Notes: generated from the letters alone by a model not told the origin. A stretch of 64,000 nt of DNA from Hyphomonadaceae bacterium (GCA_024742355.1 JANSYM010000006.1:62001-126000), one strand, 5' to 3'. Shown: positions 27,213-37,793, counted from the stretch's first letter. Numbers and translations are program-made.

Positions 27213-27295
27213 GAGCGCTCACGTCATCTCAGGGTTGAAAATGGGTAAATCTGTCCGTCTGACGAATCAGATGGGCCAGTGCTGGAGTACCGGGC

Positions 27296-30200
27296 ATGAG
27301 CCAATACGGGTCCTGGAGCGTGAAAGGTGTGGATGACCGCGCCCGCGCCGTCGCAAAGGAAAAGGCGCGCCTGAAAGGCGTGACTCTCGGCGATTATATC
27401 AACAACCTCCTGCTGGAGGGGCATAGCGAAGCTGGGCCGCGCGACCTCTACGGTTCGCCCTTCCAGTCCGAGCGCCCGTCCGCACATCATGGCAGCCCGC
27501 TCGATACGCTGGCGCAGCGCATTGAAGCCGTCGAAGCGCGCTCGACGCTCGCAATTACCGGCATTGATCAATCTGTCCTTGGCATGCTGGCCCGTCTGGA
27601 AGGCACCGAAAACTCCACCGCCGCCATGGCCGCTGAAGTCGAGGGCATGATCGACGAGCTGCGCGAGACGCATGAAACGCTGCACGCGAAAGTCGGCGCA
27701 CTGGAAACCGACACGAGCGGTCAACAAAGCCTGGAAGCGATGAAGGCGCTGGAAGATGCGCTCGGGAAACTCGCCTCGCACGTCTATGAAGAAGGCCGCC
27801 TGACACAAGACGAGACTATGGCCATGAAGGGCCGCGTCGAGGCTGGATTCGGTGAACTTTCCGATCGCGTCGAGGGCGTCGAAGTCCGTGTTGAGTCGAC
27901 GCTCGCCAGCGCCGCACAACGCGTCGAGAAAGCCGTTGAACAGGCGGAACTACGCGCGGAAGGCACCTCGCGGCATCTGTCAGAGCGATTCTCTGCCATC
28001 GAATCGACCGTGGCGTCGAAACTCGCGAAAGTCGACGAGGTCGATGCCCGCATGAACAGCGTCGAAGGCGATGTGTCGGGCGCGATCACCTCAATGGAAA
28101 GCACGCTGTCGCGTATCCAGGACCGGCTCAGCCGCGCCGAGACGACCACCGACACCGCGCTCAAAGCGCTCGAACAGACATTTGCCAACCTTGATGAGCG
28201 GATCGATTCCGTCGCCGAGATTGCCAGCCCCGAAAAAGCTGAAGCCCTGCGTCAGGAACTGGAACAGCGATTCGACGAGCTTGCCACCGATCTGCGCACC
28301 AGCGTCGATCAGACCCGGCAACATCTCGCCGCTGAGATCGAACGCGCCGCAGCCCGCGCCAATCCAGAGATTGTCGGACAACTTGAAGCCCGCATCAGTA
28401 CGCTTGAGGCGGACAACCCAGCGGAGGCCGTTAATGGCTTTGGCGATCAGATTGCGCGCCTGTCCAGCTCTCTCGATCAGCGCATTGTAGAGAGCGAAAG
28501 CCGCAGTGCCGCCGCGATCGAGCAGGTCGGCGAACAGGTCGCCAGCGCGATCAAGCATGTCCAGGCGCGCCAGGAACAGGGCCAGCGCGAACTCGAACAA
28601 AAAGTCGATGCACTTGAAGAGCGCCAGACCACCAAGCTCTCTGATGCGCTGAACAATGTTTCCGATCGTCTCGCAGAAATGCAGTCGCAAACAGCCACCG
28701 CTGTGTCGCCGGTCCAGAAGGCAATTGTATCACTGGCGTCCCGCCTGGAAGCGCTGGAAGATTTCACCGCACCACCACTGGCAGAGACGGAGGCTGAAGC
28801 TCTCCCAGACATGCCGGAAATGCCTGCGGAAGCGGCACCACTCGACGTGGAACCTGCGTCTGAACCCGAGATCATTCCTGACCTCGCAGCGTTTGAGCCG
28901 GATGCTGCTGATGCCGTGGAGGAAGAGGCGCCGTCGGTCGACGCGCGTGCCGACGAGCCAGAAGATTATGATTTCATTGCCGGCCTGCCTGACTTTGATG
29001 AGGAGCCGAATGTTGTCGGGTCTGATCCCTACGATGCCGAGCCGGAGTCCGCGGCCGAGTTTGCGCCTGAAGAGGCGGGTTCGTATTCCGACGCGTGGGA
29101 TGAGTCTCCCGCCGATGAAGATTGCGCCCCGGACGCCGAAGCCGTCGAAGCTTTCGATCCGTTCCAACCCGAAGAATCAGAAGCGTTCAGCGCCGATACG
29201 GAAGCAGACATTGACCCGCTTGCCGAACTCGGAAGCTGGGATGAAGCCCATCAGGAAGCGCGCGATTCCGACATTTTCTCCGACCCTGAAGAGTCCGAGC
29301 ACATCTCCGATCCGATCGAAGACGCCGATGCCGACGAACCCCTCGCCCACAATCTGGATGAGGACGAGATCGAAAGCGACGTCGAAGATGATCCTCTGCT
29401 GGAAGAGGATGAAGAAGCGACGGATTATCTGAGCCGGGCTCGCAAAGCCGCAATTGCTGCCTCTGAGGCGTCGAATGCTGATTCTCGACCACGTTTGGGA
29501 CGGCGCTCTGCTGCTCCGGCAGCGCCGAAGTCATCTGGCGGTGGGCGCAAAGTGCCGGTCATCGCCGCGGCGTCCGTTCTCGCCATTGCGGCCGCTGGCG
29601 CTGGCGGCTGGGTTGCCTTGCGCGGCAAGACAAATTTCGCGGGCGGCGACGATGCCAGCTTTGCGGCGACAAGCCTGGCCGATCGCGCGGCCGCCGAGCG
29701 GGTCGACGAACCGTCCCTGACCGGCATTGAATTTGCCGAAGAAGTTTCGCCGCTTGATGAAACCCTGTTCGAAGAAGAAGGCAGCGTCGCTGGCATGGCA
29801 GACGCCGAGCTGGAAACGCCGACCGCCCCTGAGGTGGCACTCAATCTGCCCGAGATTCCAAAAGCCCTCTCCCTCGAGCGCGCCGCGATTGAAGGCGACG
29901 CGATCGCGCAATTCAAATGGGGCGAAGCCCGTCTCGCCGCGCAGGACCTTGCGGCCGGGGCGGATTTTGTCCGCCGATCCGCACGCCAGGGCTTACCGGC
30001 AGCACAATATCGCCTCGCCAAACTGCACGAGCGCGGCATTGGCGTGCCACGCGATTTCTTCGAAGCGCGCAGCTGGACCGAAAAGGCCGCCGCCGGTGGC
30101 AATACCAATGCCATGCATGACATTGCGGTCTTCTATGCCGATGGCGAAGGCGGTCCGCAATCCTATGCTGCGGCTGCAGAATGGTTCCGCAAGGCCGCTG

Positions 30201-30670
30201 ATTATGGCGTCGTTGACAGCCAGTACAATCTCGCCCTGCTCTACGAAAACGGCCTTGGTATTTCGCCAAGTCAGACAGAAGCGCTGTACTGGTACGAGAT
30301 CGCCGCTGCGAATGGCGATGCCAGCGCGCCGGGCAATGTCGCGACGCTGAGAGAGGCCTTGCCGCTGGAGCAAGCACAGCAGGCTCAGCGCCGCGCCGCA
30401 AACTGGGCGGCGAGCCCCGTCGACAAGGCGGCAAACGGCGCCTTCGACCTTCAGGACTGGGATCTTTCCACCCGCACGCAGGTTGCGACCTTGCAATCGG
30501 TGCTGAATGGCCTCGGCTACGAGGCCGGCGCGCCGGACGGCATCGCCGGATCGGGAACACGGACAGCGATCCAAGCCTACCAGGCTGACAATGGCCTCGA
30601 AGCGAATGGCGTTATCGACGAACTGCTGATTGAAACGCTGAACCGCCAGACTCAGGGCTTGGCCGGGTAG
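27296..30670 (+). CDS. PodJ-like polar organising protein
   Basis: A 1124-residue protein with the architecture of Caulobacter PodJ. The N-terminus (residues 6-40) has SWSVKGVDDRARAVAKEKA, typical of this group. Long coiled coils follow (about 80-490), then a strongly acidic disordered region (about 490-720), one transmembrane helix (about 752-775), periplasmic Sel1-type repeats (about 864-1017, including AAQYRLAKLHERGIGV) and a peptidoglycan-binding domain (about 1058-1122, GAPDGIAGSGTRTAIQAYQ). PodJ localises polar factors; here a similar scaffold role is inferred. It ends 19 bases inside the convergent TspO-like gene. A CtrA-type box lies upstream. Confidence 0.88.
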   Translation: MSQYGSWSVKGVDDRARAVAKEKARLKGVTLGDYINNLLLEGHSEAGPRDLYGSPFQSERPSAHHGSPLDTLAQRIEAVEARSTLAITGIDQSVLGMLARLEGTENSTAAMAAEVEGMIDELRETHETLHAKVGALETDTSGQQSLEAMKALEDALGKLASHVYEEGRLTQDETMAMKGRVEAGFGELSDRVEGVEVRVESTLASAAQRVEKAVEQAELRAEGTSRHLSERFSAIESTVASKLAKVDEVDARMNSVEGDVSGAITSMESTLSRIQDRLSRAETTTDTALKALEQTFANLDERIDSVAEIASPEKAEALRQELEQRFDELATDLRTSVDQTRQHLAAEIERAAARANPEIVGQLEARISTLEADNPAEAVNGFGDQIARLSSSLDQRIVESESRSAAAIEQVGEQVASAIKHVQARQEQGQRELEQKVDALEERQTTKLSDALNNVSDRLAEMQSQTATAVSPVQKAIVSLASRLEALEDFTAPPLAETEAEALPDMPEMPAEAAPLDVEPASEPEIIPDLAAFEPDAADAVEEEAPSVDARADEPEDYDFIAGLPDFDEEPNVVGSDPYDAEPESAAEFAPEEAGSYSDAWDESPADEDCAPDAEAVEAFDPFQPEESEAFSADTEADIDPLAELGSWDEAHQEARDSDIFSDPEESEHISDPIEDADADEPLAHNLDEDEIESDVEDDPLLEEDEEATDYLSRARKAAIAASEASNADSRPRLGRRSAAPAAPKSSGGGRKVPVIAAASVLAIAAAGAGGWVALRGKTNFAGGDDASFAATSLADRAAAERVDEPSLTGIEFAEEVSPLDETLFEEEGSVAGMADAELETPTAPEVALNLPEIPKALSLERAAIEGDAIAQFKWGEARLAAQDLAAGADFVRRSARQGLPAAQYRLAKLHERGIGVPRDFFEARSWTEKAAAGGNTNAMHDIAVFYADGEGGPQSYAAAAEWFRKAADYGVVDSQYNLALLYENGLGISPSQTEALYWYEIAAANGDASAPGNVATLREALPLEQAQQAQRRAANWAASPVDKAANGAFDLQDWDLSTRTQVATLQSVLNGLGYEAGAPDGIAGSGTRTAIQAYQADNGLEANGVIDELLIETLNRQTQGLAG

Positions 30671-31413
30671 CTTCCACTCGCCCCGAACCGGACTCTCCGG
30701 AACAATATATAGAGCCCAAGAACCGCCGTGGCGATGGCCAGGGCGTGGGTGCCGAGGCGGGCCCAGTTATTGACGACGATTCCGAGCAGGCCCCAGGCCA
30801 GGGCGACGAAGTACCAGCCATTGCGGCTGACATAATTGGCGAACACGGTGGTCAGGATCGTCGCTGGCACCAGCGCCATCCAGAGCGATTGCCAGACCCC
30901 GTCACTGGGGCCGCGTCCGAGCAGCCAGCGGCCGACATCCGGGACGCTGATCGAGACGGCGACCGTCAGCCAGCCGGCCAGCATTCCAATCGTCACACCG
31001 TACAGAATGCTGCGCAGAGATCCGTCATAAGTTTCTGTCTTATCAAGGCGGTAGGCAGCCTCCCAGGCGAAAAAGCCGATCGGCAGCAGGAGCAGGAAAT
31101 CGAGCCAGACCGAGCCAATGCTTTGCGCTGAAATCATCCACAGCACATTGCCAAATCCGGCCACGGCGAGCGGCCCGGAAACCTGCCGCGTCGCATGGTC
31201 GGGCGCGCGTAGGTGCAAGATGCCAATCAGCAGGAATCCGACAAAGATCACGCTCCAGATCGAGAAGAAAATACCGGTCGGCAATTCCGGGGGAATCCCC
31301 GCCTCGATCGCACGATTACCTATTGTCTCGCCGATGCCGAGCACCGGCAGAAGCGGTGCCAGGAATTGCGCAAGTGCGGCTGAAACTAGCAAAAATCGGT
31401 TCATATGCGTCAT
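30652..31413 (-). CDS. TspO/MBR-like multi-pass membrane protein
   Basis: A 253-residue membrane protein with about seven to eight hydrophobic helices. The PELPTGIFFSIWSVIFVGF segment and the many tryptophans resemble long bacterial members of the TspO/tryptophan-rich sensory family, which bind porphyrins in studied cases. Similarity is judged by eye only; an unrelated permease is possible. AGAGG supports ATG 31413. It is alone, upstream of the convergent PodJ-like gene. Confidence 0.6.
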   Translation of the reverse strand: MTHMNRFLLVSAALAQFLAPLLPVLGIGETIGNRAIEAGIPPELPTGIFFSIWSVIFVGFLLIGILHLRAPDHATRQVSGPLAVAGFGNVLWMISAQSIGSVWLDFLLLLPIGFFAWEAAYRLDKTETYDGSLRSILYGVTIGMLAGWLTVAVSISVPDVGRWLLGRGPSDGVWQSLWMALVPATILTTVFANYVSRNGWYFVALAWGLLGIVVNNWARLGTHALAIATAVLGLYILFRRVRFGASGSYPAKP

Positions 31414-31479
31414 GAAAAGCCTCTATCCCCTCCATGGCAAAGCTTGAACAAAACTTCCAGTCATCGATTCGTGATCGGT

Positions 31480-32511
31480 TCAGGCGGCTTTCGACGCGGC
31501 CTGATAGAGGGTGATGAACAGCTCTCTGGTCGCGGGTTCGGCAAGCCCTGCCCCGCCCGGTGACTTCGCCATCAATTCCAGATCGTGAAGACGTTCGATC
31601 AGGCGCGTCAGGCGCGGTGTCGGCCACTTTCGCAGCCGCGCCTGAAAGGCGGGCCAGTCCGACTTCCAGACCGGCGGCTTGAGTTTCATGCCGACATTGG
31701 CTGATCCGCCTTCGCCTTGCAGCGCCTGAGCGTCGAGCATGCGGCTGGCTTCCATTTCGAACATGCGCACCAGGCTGATCGGCGACAGGCCGGCATCGAG
31801 CACGCGGTCCATCTCGGCCTGCGCTGCCTCGGGCTCACCATTCAAGGCCAGCAGCACGGCACGACGCGCGTTCTCGTCAGCATTGGTCTCGCACAGGGCC
31901 TGCACATCAGCGACGCTGACCGCCCGTCCGAGCTCATGCGCATAGATGGCGAGCTTCTCCATCTCGGCATTGGCGAGGCTGCGATGCCCTGGCAGGCCGC
32001 CGACAAATTCCGACAAGGCCGCTGGCGCGATCTCGACGCTGTGGGTTTTCAGGTATGACGCGACCAGGTCGGACATATCGGCATCGCTGTCCGCGAACAG
32101 GTGCAAGGCAGCCGCATGCGGCGCGGCTTCAAATGCAGTGCGCAATTTGGACCGGGTATTGAGGCTGCCATTCTGCAGGACGAGTTTTGCCGCCACCCGA
32201 TCCTGGGGCAGGTCGAGCACCTCTTTCATCAACGAAAACAGTTTTTCGCCTTTGGTGCGAATGCGGATGATGGTGTCTTCGCCGAGCAGAGACACGGCTT
32301 CCAGCGCATCGAACAATCGCGCCGGCTCACGCTTCACCTCGTCCTCGTCCAGGGTCAGGACGGTGGCGGTGTCATCCTTGTTCCAGGCCTTGATCAGGGC
32401 ATTCGCCGCATCTGCGACGACGCCTTCATCATCGCCAAAGATCAGGGCAAACAGGCAGGCAGGGTCTGGCTTTTTCGCAAAACGTTCCGCGCGGTCGCCT
32501 TGCAGCTTCAT
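31480..32511 (-). CDS. holA: DNA polymerase III subunit delta
   Basis: Clamp-loader subunit that opens the beta clamp. The 343-residue product starts MKLQGDRAERFAKKPDP and shows the HolA fold: FGDDEGVVADAANALI near residues 27-42, the KREPARLFDALEAVSLLGE segment and a helical C-terminus. It overlaps the lptE stop by four bases (ATGA), following the conserved leuS-lptE-holA order. Confidence 0.93.
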   Translation of the reverse strand: MKLQGDRAERFAKKPDPACLFALIFGDDEGVVADAANALIKAWNKDDTATVLTLDEDEVKREPARLFDALEAVSLLGEDTIIRIRTKGEKLFSLMKEVLDLPQDRVAAKLVLQNGSLNTRSKLRTAFEAAPHAAALHLFADSDADMSDLVASYLKTHSVEIAPAALSEFVGGLPGHRSLANAEMEKLAIYAHELGRAVSVADVQALCETNADENARRAVLLALNGEPEAAQAEMDRVLDAGLSPISLVRMFEMEASRMLDAQALQGEGGSANVGMKLKPPVWKSDWPAFQARLRKWPTPRLTRLIERLHDLELMAKSPGGAGLAEPATRELFITLYQAASKAA

Positions 32512-32972
32512 TCGGCGCTCGCGATTTTGATGCGCAGGTCATCTGCGATCCGCCGCGCCAGCAGCAACATGGCACGATCGGTGGCATCAATCTGCGCCGC
32601 GATGTCCGAGAATGGCGCGTCCGGCACCAGGAAGCTGGTTTCTGCCGATGACCGACCTGAAATCGCCGTATCTGCATAGGCAAACACATAGTCGGCGCGG
32701 ACGATGATATCGGTCCGGGTCGCGGCTTCATCCGGTTGCAGGGCGAGGCGCCCGATTTGTTCGTCCAGCTCGATCTCCAGCCGGCCGCGCGTTTCAACGC
32801 CTGGCAGGCCTGGCGCCAGTTCCTGCAGCAGGGCTTTGCGCAGCGCATGTCCAGCGCGGCCATCAATCTTGCCGACCTGGATGTTTCCTGTGGTCGCATC
32901 ACTGGCATAGAGCGGCGTGAACCCGCAGGCCGAAAGCGTCAGCGCCAGAAGAGCGATAGCAAACTGTCTCAT
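32508..32972 (-). CDS. lptE: LPS assembly lipoprotein LptE
   Basis: A 154-residue outer-membrane lipoprotein that plugs the LptD barrel for lipopolysaccharide delivery. The signal peptide ends in a lipobox LTLSACGFTPLYA, the characteristic LptE start. ATG 32972 shares its A with the leuS stop TGA (TGATG); the neighbouring GTG 32975 is an alternative. Its stop overlaps the holA start, so leuS-lptE-holA is translationally coupled. Confidence 0.92.
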   Translation of the reverse strand: MRQFAIALLALTLSACGFTPLYASDATTGNIQVGKIDGRAGHALRKALLQELAPGLPGVETRGRLEIELDEQIGRLALQPDEAATRTDIIVRADYVFAYADTAISGRSSAETSFLVPDAPFSDIAAQIDATDRAMLLLARRIADDLRIKIASAE

Positions 32973-35563
32973 CACACCACGATATTCACGATCCGGCCGG
33001 GAACCACAATCACTTTCTTGATGTCTTTATCAGCAATGAAGTTCTGAAGGGCAGGCAGCGCCAGGGCTGCGGCCTCCACCTCATCCTTGCTGGCTGTCTT
33101 GGCGACAGAGATTTCAGCCCGGCGTTTGCCATTGACCTGGATCGGCATCGTGACGCTGTCTTCGACCAGCAGTGCCGGATCGACCTCTGGCCAGGCCGCA
33201 GCCGAACACAGGCCTTCGCCGCCAATCATCGCCCAGCATTCTTCGGCGAGATGAGGCATGAACGGGACCAGGCAGCGGGCCAGCATGTCGGCGCCTTCCA
33301 GCCGTGCATGCGCCAGCTCATCACCGCCTTGTTCGGCCTTTTTCAGCGTGCTGACCCATTCATGCACAGACGCAATGGCCGAGTTGAAGCGGAATTCCTC
33401 GATCGCCTTGTCGATGGCATGAACCATTTTGTGCGAGGCGCGGCGGAGCGCGGTTTCAGCGTCTGTCCCGCTTGGCTGGCCGTCGCGCGGCATATCTTTC
33501 AATGCGTCGAACACACCCCACACACGCTGCACAAACCGTCCAGCGCCTTCCGCGCCAGATTGCGTCCATTCGACATCACGCTCGGGCGGGCTGTCGGAGA
33601 GGACGAACCAACGGGCGGTGTCGGCACCGAATGTGCCAATGATATTATCCGGGTCGACCGTGTTCTTTTTCGACTTGGACATTTTCTCGATTGGGCCAAC
33701 GGTCACCGGCGTTCCGGTGCCAAGTTCGAACCAGTCGGCGCCTTTCTGCTCGATTTCAGAGGGCTGCAACCAGCGCCCGTCTTCGGACTTGTAGGTCTCG
33801 TGGGTCACCATGCCTTGTGTGAACAGGCCGGCAAAGGGTTCCCCGCTCGGCAAGTCCACTTCCCCGACATCGCGCATGGCGCGGGTGAAGAAGCGGGCAT
33901 AGAGCAAATGCAGGACGGCATGCTCAACCCCGCCGACATATTGATCGACCGGCAGCCAATAGGCGCGCTCGGCCGGGTCATCGACGCTCGCAAAGCGGGC
34001 GAAATACCAACTGGAATCATTGAACGTGTCGAGCGTATCGGTCTCGCGCAGCGCGGCTTTTCCGCATTTCGGGCAGTCGACATCTTTCCAGGTCGCGTGA
34101 TGGACCAGCGGATTGCCGGGCTTGTCGAAGCTGACATCATCAGGAAGCTTCACCGGCAGGTCAGCCTCGGGCACCGGCACGATGCCGCACGCGTCGCAAT
34201 GGATAACCGGGATCGGACAGCCCCAATAACGCTGGCGCGACACGCCCCAATCGCGCAGGCGATAATTCACGGTGCCTTCACCGAGCCCCATGCCCTCAAT
34301 CTTCGAGATGGCGAGCGAGATCGCCTCGTCGACGGGTTTGCCATCGAGAAAGCTGGAATTCATGATCGCGCCCGGGCCGGTATAAGCGGCGTTCATGTCG
34401 GCGCCTTTGCCAGAGCTGACCCAGGCCTCGGCGGCCGCGTCTTTTTCTGATGGCTTCACCACTGGCAGGATTGGCAGGTCATATTTGCGGGCGAAATCGA
34501 AATCGCGCTGGTCGTGCGCCGGGCAGGCAAAGATGGCGCCGGTGCCATAGCCCATCAGGACGAAGTTCGCGACAAAGACCGGAAGCGTCTCGCCTTCCAC
34601 GAACGGATGCTTGACCGTCAGGCCCGTATCGAAGCCCATTTTCGGGGCTTTCTCAATATCGGCTTCCGAGGTGCCAACCTTGGCGCATTCGGCGCGGAAA
34701 TCAGCCAGATCCGTATTCGTTTCGGCCATGGCGATGGTTAAGGCATGGTCCGGAGACAAGGCGACAAAACTCGCGCCGAACAAGGTATCCGGGCGGGTTG
34801 TGAAGATCTCGATGCCGCTTTCATGGTTAACCGGCGCATCGCCCGCCCATTCAAACCGCATCTGCAAACCTTCAGACCGGCCAATCCAATTGGCCTGCAT
34901 GGTGCGGACCTTTTCAGGCCAACGCTCAAGCTTCTGGACCTCTTCCAGCAGGTCTTCGGCATAATCGGTGATGCGGAAGAACCATTGCACCAGTTCGCGC
35001 TGTTCCACCGGCGCGCCTGAGCGCCAGCCCTTGCCATCAATCACCTGCTCATTGGCGAGCACCGTATTGTCGACCGGGTCCCAGTTCACCTTGGCTTTTT
35101 TCTGATAGACCAGCCCCTTGTCCATGAACTTCAGGAACAGGCGCTGCTGTTCGCCATAATAATCCGGATCACAGGTGGCGAATTCACGCGACCAGTCCAG
35201 CGACAGGCCGAGCTTCTCGAACTGGGCCTTCATCGCGGCAATGTTCTGATAGGTCCAGTCGCCCGGGTGGACGTTCTTTTCCATGGCGGCGTTCTCTGCC
35301 GGCATGCCGAACGCGTCCCAGCCCATCGGGTGCAGCACATTGTAGCCTTTGGCTTTCTTGTGGCGCGCCACGACATCGCCCATCGCATAATTGCGGACGT
35401 GGCCCATATGCAGCCGCCCGGACGGATACGGGAACATCTCCAGCACATAGGCTTTCGGCATGTCACCGGCCTCAGCGGGTGTCTTCGCCTTGAACAGTTC
35501 AGCCTTGGCCCAGGCGTCACGCCATTTGGGTTCCGCCTCTTGCGGATTGTATCTTGAGGCCAT
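32972..35563 (-). CDS. leuS: Leucyl-tRNA synthetase
   Basis: Class I synthetase that charges tRNA-Leu and edits misacylated tRNA. The 863-residue protein has the HIGH-type motif as [13 protein letters not shown] and the KMSKS motif in [13 protein letters not shown] large editing domain lies between, with [12 protein letters not shown] and the [12 protein letters not shown] segment. Two candidate starts exist: ATG 35563 with GGGGGAG close upstream, and ATG 35575 without a ribosome site; I chose the former. Confidence 0.97.
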   Translation of the reverse strand: MASRYNPQEAEPKWRDAWAKAELFKAKTPAEAGDMPKAYVLEMFPYPSGRLHMGHVRNYAMGDVVARHKKAKGYNVLHPMGWDAFGMPAENAAMEKNVHPGDWTYQNIAAMKAQFEKLGLSLDWSREFATCDPDYYGEQQRLFLKFMDKGLVYQKKAKVNWDPVDNTVLANEQVIDGKGWRSGAPVEQRELVQWFFRITDYAEDLLEEVQKLERWPEKVRTMQANWIGRSEGLQMRFEWAGDAPVNHESGIEIFTTRPDTLFGASFVALSPDHALTIAMAETNTDLADFRAECAKVGTSEADIEKAPKMGFDTGLTVKHPFVEGETLPVFVANFVLMGYGTGAIFACPAHDQRDFDFARKYDLPILPVVKPSEKDAAAEAWVSSGKGADMNAAYTGPGAIMNSSFLDGKPVDEAISLAISKIEGMGLGEGTVNYRLRDWGVSRQRYWGCPIPVIHCDACGIVPVPEADLPVKLPDDVSFDKPGNPLVHHATWKDVDCPKCGKAALRETDTLDTFNDSSWYFARFASVDDPAERAYWLPVDQYVGGVEHAVLHLLYARFFTRAMRDVGEVDLPSGEPFAGLFTQGMVTHETYKSEDGRWLQPSEIEQKGADWFELGTGTPVTVGPIEKMSKSKKNTVDPDNIIGTFGADTARWFVLSDSPPERDVEWTQSGAEGAGRFVQRVWGVFDALKDMPRDGQPSGTDAETALRRASHKMVHAIDKAIEEFRFNSAIASVHEWVSTLKKAEQGGDELAHARLEGADMLARCLVPFMPHLAEECWAMIGGEGLCSAAAWPEVDPALLVEDSVTMPIQVNGKRRAEISVAKTASKDEVEAAALALPALQNFIADKDIKKVIVVPGRIVNIVV

Positions 35564-35590
35564 GGCCTCCCCCATAAATTTTCAAAAAAA

Positions 35591-36019
35591 CTAGTCGAGT
35601 TCAGAGGCTTTGAGATTGCGCGCCCGTGATAGGATCGCGTTCTCAAGCTGAATCCCGGTTTCCGGGTCAGCCGCCGCGTCGACCCAGCCGCCATCCTGAT
35701 TCACTTGTCTGAACACAGAGACTTTGACGCCATCCGCGCGCAAGCGGGAATCGAGAATATAGACCGTGGCCTTGATCCGCTCACCCGGGGCGCTTTCGAA
35801 AGAATGCCAATCATAGATGATCGTGCCGCCATATGGATCTGCAGTGACAAGCGGCAGTGAATCGAGCGTGTCGAGGCTTGCGCGCCATAGATAAGGATTG
35901 GCCCCACCGCTAATTTCCTCAACCACACGGCGTTCGACATTGTCGCTGCCACCGAAGACACAGCCGGAAAGCGCGACAGCGCCAAATGCTGCTGTAATCA
36001 GGGTTGATACTGCCTTCAT
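35591..36019 (-). CDS. DUF3576 lipoprotein
   Basis: A 142-residue lipoprotein with signal peptide and lipobox VALSGC, followed by the DUF3576 domain (GANPYLWRASLDTLDSLPL and a DWHSFESAPGERIKATVYIL strand pair). Function unknown. ATG 36019 is chosen because it begins the signal peptide; an in-frame codon lies seven residues upstream. It precedes leuS on the same strand by 27 bases, an arrangement found in many alphaproteobacteria. Confidence 0.88.
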   Translation of the reverse strand: MKAVSTLITAAFGAVALSGCVFGGSDNVERRVVEEISGGANPYLWRASLDTLDSLPLVTADPYGGTIIYDWHSFESAPGERIKATVYILDSRLRADGVKVSVFRQVNQDGGWVDAAADPETGIQLENAILSRARNLKASELD

Positions 36020-36136
36020 ATTGTCATTTCCCGTTGGCAAGGTCTTGTTGAATAACAGTCTCTATAGCACCTGAAACTCAGCCTGCCAGTGCCGATATGT
36101 TATCGGGTTCGCCGCCACCCAAGGAAGACACACAAT

Positions 36137-37309
36137 ATGAGACATATCTGCCTTTTCGTACCGTGTCTGTTGCTGGCCTCGCCAGGCCACGCTCAAGGCG
36201 GCGCGCCGCTTGAAACCGAGCTTGAGGTGGAAAGCGTGACTCTGCTCACGCCATTGACGGATTCGGATTCAGATCGCGACACAGAGACAATCCTCGGGGA
36301 AGTTTCGCTGAACGGCCAGACCGAGAAAGTGCTGGAGAGCGGTCTGCGCATACGCGCCCGCGGTGCGCTCAGGGTGCAGCGCGACCATCCCAGTCGTCCA
36401 GGCGGCAGCGGCGGATTCGGGGATATGCCTTTGGCGCCGACAGGGGCGTTTTCAGGCCTCTCCGCCGCGCCGCCTATCAATGTCAGCGACCTGCGGGCCC
36501 GCGTCGAGACCGCATATCTGCAGATTGATGGCGGTTATGGCGAGCTCCGGATCGGGAAAGATCGCGGCGTCGCCAGTCGTTTTCATGAAGGGGCCAGGTC
36601 AGTTCTGTCCCATGGTCGGCTCGACACGACGCTGCTGGACCCGACCGGGCTGTCAGCCATCCGAACGCGTCATGACCTGACCGGGCCAAGTGCCAAGATT
36701 TCCTATGCCAGTCCGCGCCTGGTCGGCATTCGCGCTGGCGCGAGTTTTACACCGGACGCTGATGCGGATGGTCTCGACCGGCGCCCGGCCGCTTCTGCGG
36801 GAGGACTCGCGCCAGAGACGCAAAACGCCGTGGAACTCGCCTTGAACGCGAGTCGTCGGTTTCGCGAGTCGGGCTGGCGCGTTGATGTCGGCCTCGGCTG
36901 GTCCAGCGCAGACGTCTCAACAAGCGCATTGACCTCCCCTTATGGCAGTATCGAGACCTGGTCTGCCGGGACCCGGATCGAAAAAGACGACTGGACGTTC
37001 GGGACGTCCTGGCTGAGCTCCGACAACGGGCGCTCCGATGGCGACTATGCAGCGTGGAGCGCAGGCCTGCACCGAAAGGCCTACAGCACTGAATTTTCAG
37101 CGGAATATGGCGAAGCAACCGATGATGGGGCAGGCCTGGAGTCACAGGGCTGGCGGCTCGGGGCATCGCGACGATTCACCCCTGACACCAAGCTCGCAAT
37201 TGCTTACCTCAATGACGAGATCGAATCGCCGCTGCAAACGCAGCGCTCGCAAGGCATTGTTGTCGAAATCACACTCTCACAGAAAATTCTCCAACTAACT
37301 GGAAATTAA
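36137..37309 (+). CDS. Porin-like outer-membrane beta-barrel protein
   Basis: A 390-residue protein with a signal peptide ending near PGHAQ, then alternating strands rich in Gly, Ser and Arg. Blocks such as LQIDGGYGELRIGKDRGVASRF and the SAKISYASPRLVGIRAG strand resemble general porins of alphaproteobacteria. A glycine/proline-rich insert (RPGGSGGFGDMPLAP) near residue 95 is unusual. AAGGA precedes ATG 36137. Its TAA stop is part of a CtrA-type box leading into the next gene. Confidence 0.78.
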   Translation: MRHICLFVPCLLLASPGHAQGGAPLETELEVESVTLLTPLTDSDSDRDTETILGEVSLNGQTEKVLESGLRIRARGALRVQRDHPSRPGGSGGFGDMPLAPTGAFSGLSAAPPINVSDLRARVETAYLQIDGGYGELRIGKDRGVASRFHEGARSVLSHGRLDTTLLDPTGLSAIRTRHDLTGPSAKISYASPRLVGIRAGASFTPDADADGLDRRPAASAGGLAPETQNAVELALNASRRFRESGWRVDVGLGWSSADVSTSALTSPYGSIETWSAGTRIEKDDWTFGTSWLSSDNGRSDGDYAAWSAGLHRKAYSTEFSAEYGEATDDGAGLESQGWRLGASRRFTPDTKLAIAYLNDEIESPLQTQRSQGIVVEITLSQKILQLTGN

Positions 37310-37320
37310 GGTTCTATTAA
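37306..37320. promoter_or_regulatory. CtrA-type box TTAA-N7-TTAA before the NtrZ-like gene
   Basis: A perfect TTAA-GGTTCTA-TTAA motif that includes the porin-like gene's stop codon. It is 39 bases before the NtrZ-like start, a position suited to controlling its promoter. Confidence 0.65.
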
Positions 37321-37358
37321 CTGATCTGACTGCTATCTATTGGGCAGGAGTATCTGAC

Positions 37359-37793
37359 ATGCGCATTCTTGCGGCATCTCTTGTGTTTTTTGGTGGCTGC
37401 GCCCTTCCGGCGATGGCCCAGCAAGACGTGCCCGAAATGCCGGCGCCGACAATCTCCGAAACCGACCAGGCCGAACCGGACTGGTTCCAGAAGTTCAGCC
37501 TGAGTGGTGCGAACCTGGATTCGCCTGTCTGGCAATCCAATCCATCGCAGACCTTCAACCTTGCCTGGATCAAGGGCGACCGTTGGAGCCTCAGTCTCGA
37601 TCTGACCTCGCGCGGTGAAGATTCTCCGCTGCCCCGTGAAGAAATGCTGGCCGAAGCGGAATTCCGCATCACGCCGCGCATCTCTGTTGGTGGTGAACTG
37701 ACCATCGGGGCGGAAGAGCTGGACGATACCGCGCAATGGGAAGACCAGGAAATCGAAGCCGGTATCCGGCTTCGCTCCGCTTTCAAATTCTAG
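37359..37793 (+). CDS. Exported protein, probably NtrZ family
   Basis: A 144-residue protein with a signal peptide (cleavage near AMAQQ), then [35 protein letters not shown] and a final [12 protein letters not shown]. These blocks match my memory of NtrZ, a periplasmic protein that restrains the sensor kinase NtrY in Caulobacter; the family call is by eye. A small beta-rich outer-membrane protein is the alternative. AGGAG lies upstream of the ATG, its stop interlocks with tsaD by four bases, and a CtrA-type box precedes it. Confidence 0.6.
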   Translation: MRILAASLVFFGGCALPAMAQQDVPEMPAPTISETDQAEPDWFQKFSLSGANLDSPVWQSNPSQTFNLAWIKGDRWSLSLDLTSRGEDSPLPREEMLAEAEFRITPRISVGGELTIGAEELDDTAQWEDQEIEAGIRLRSAFKF

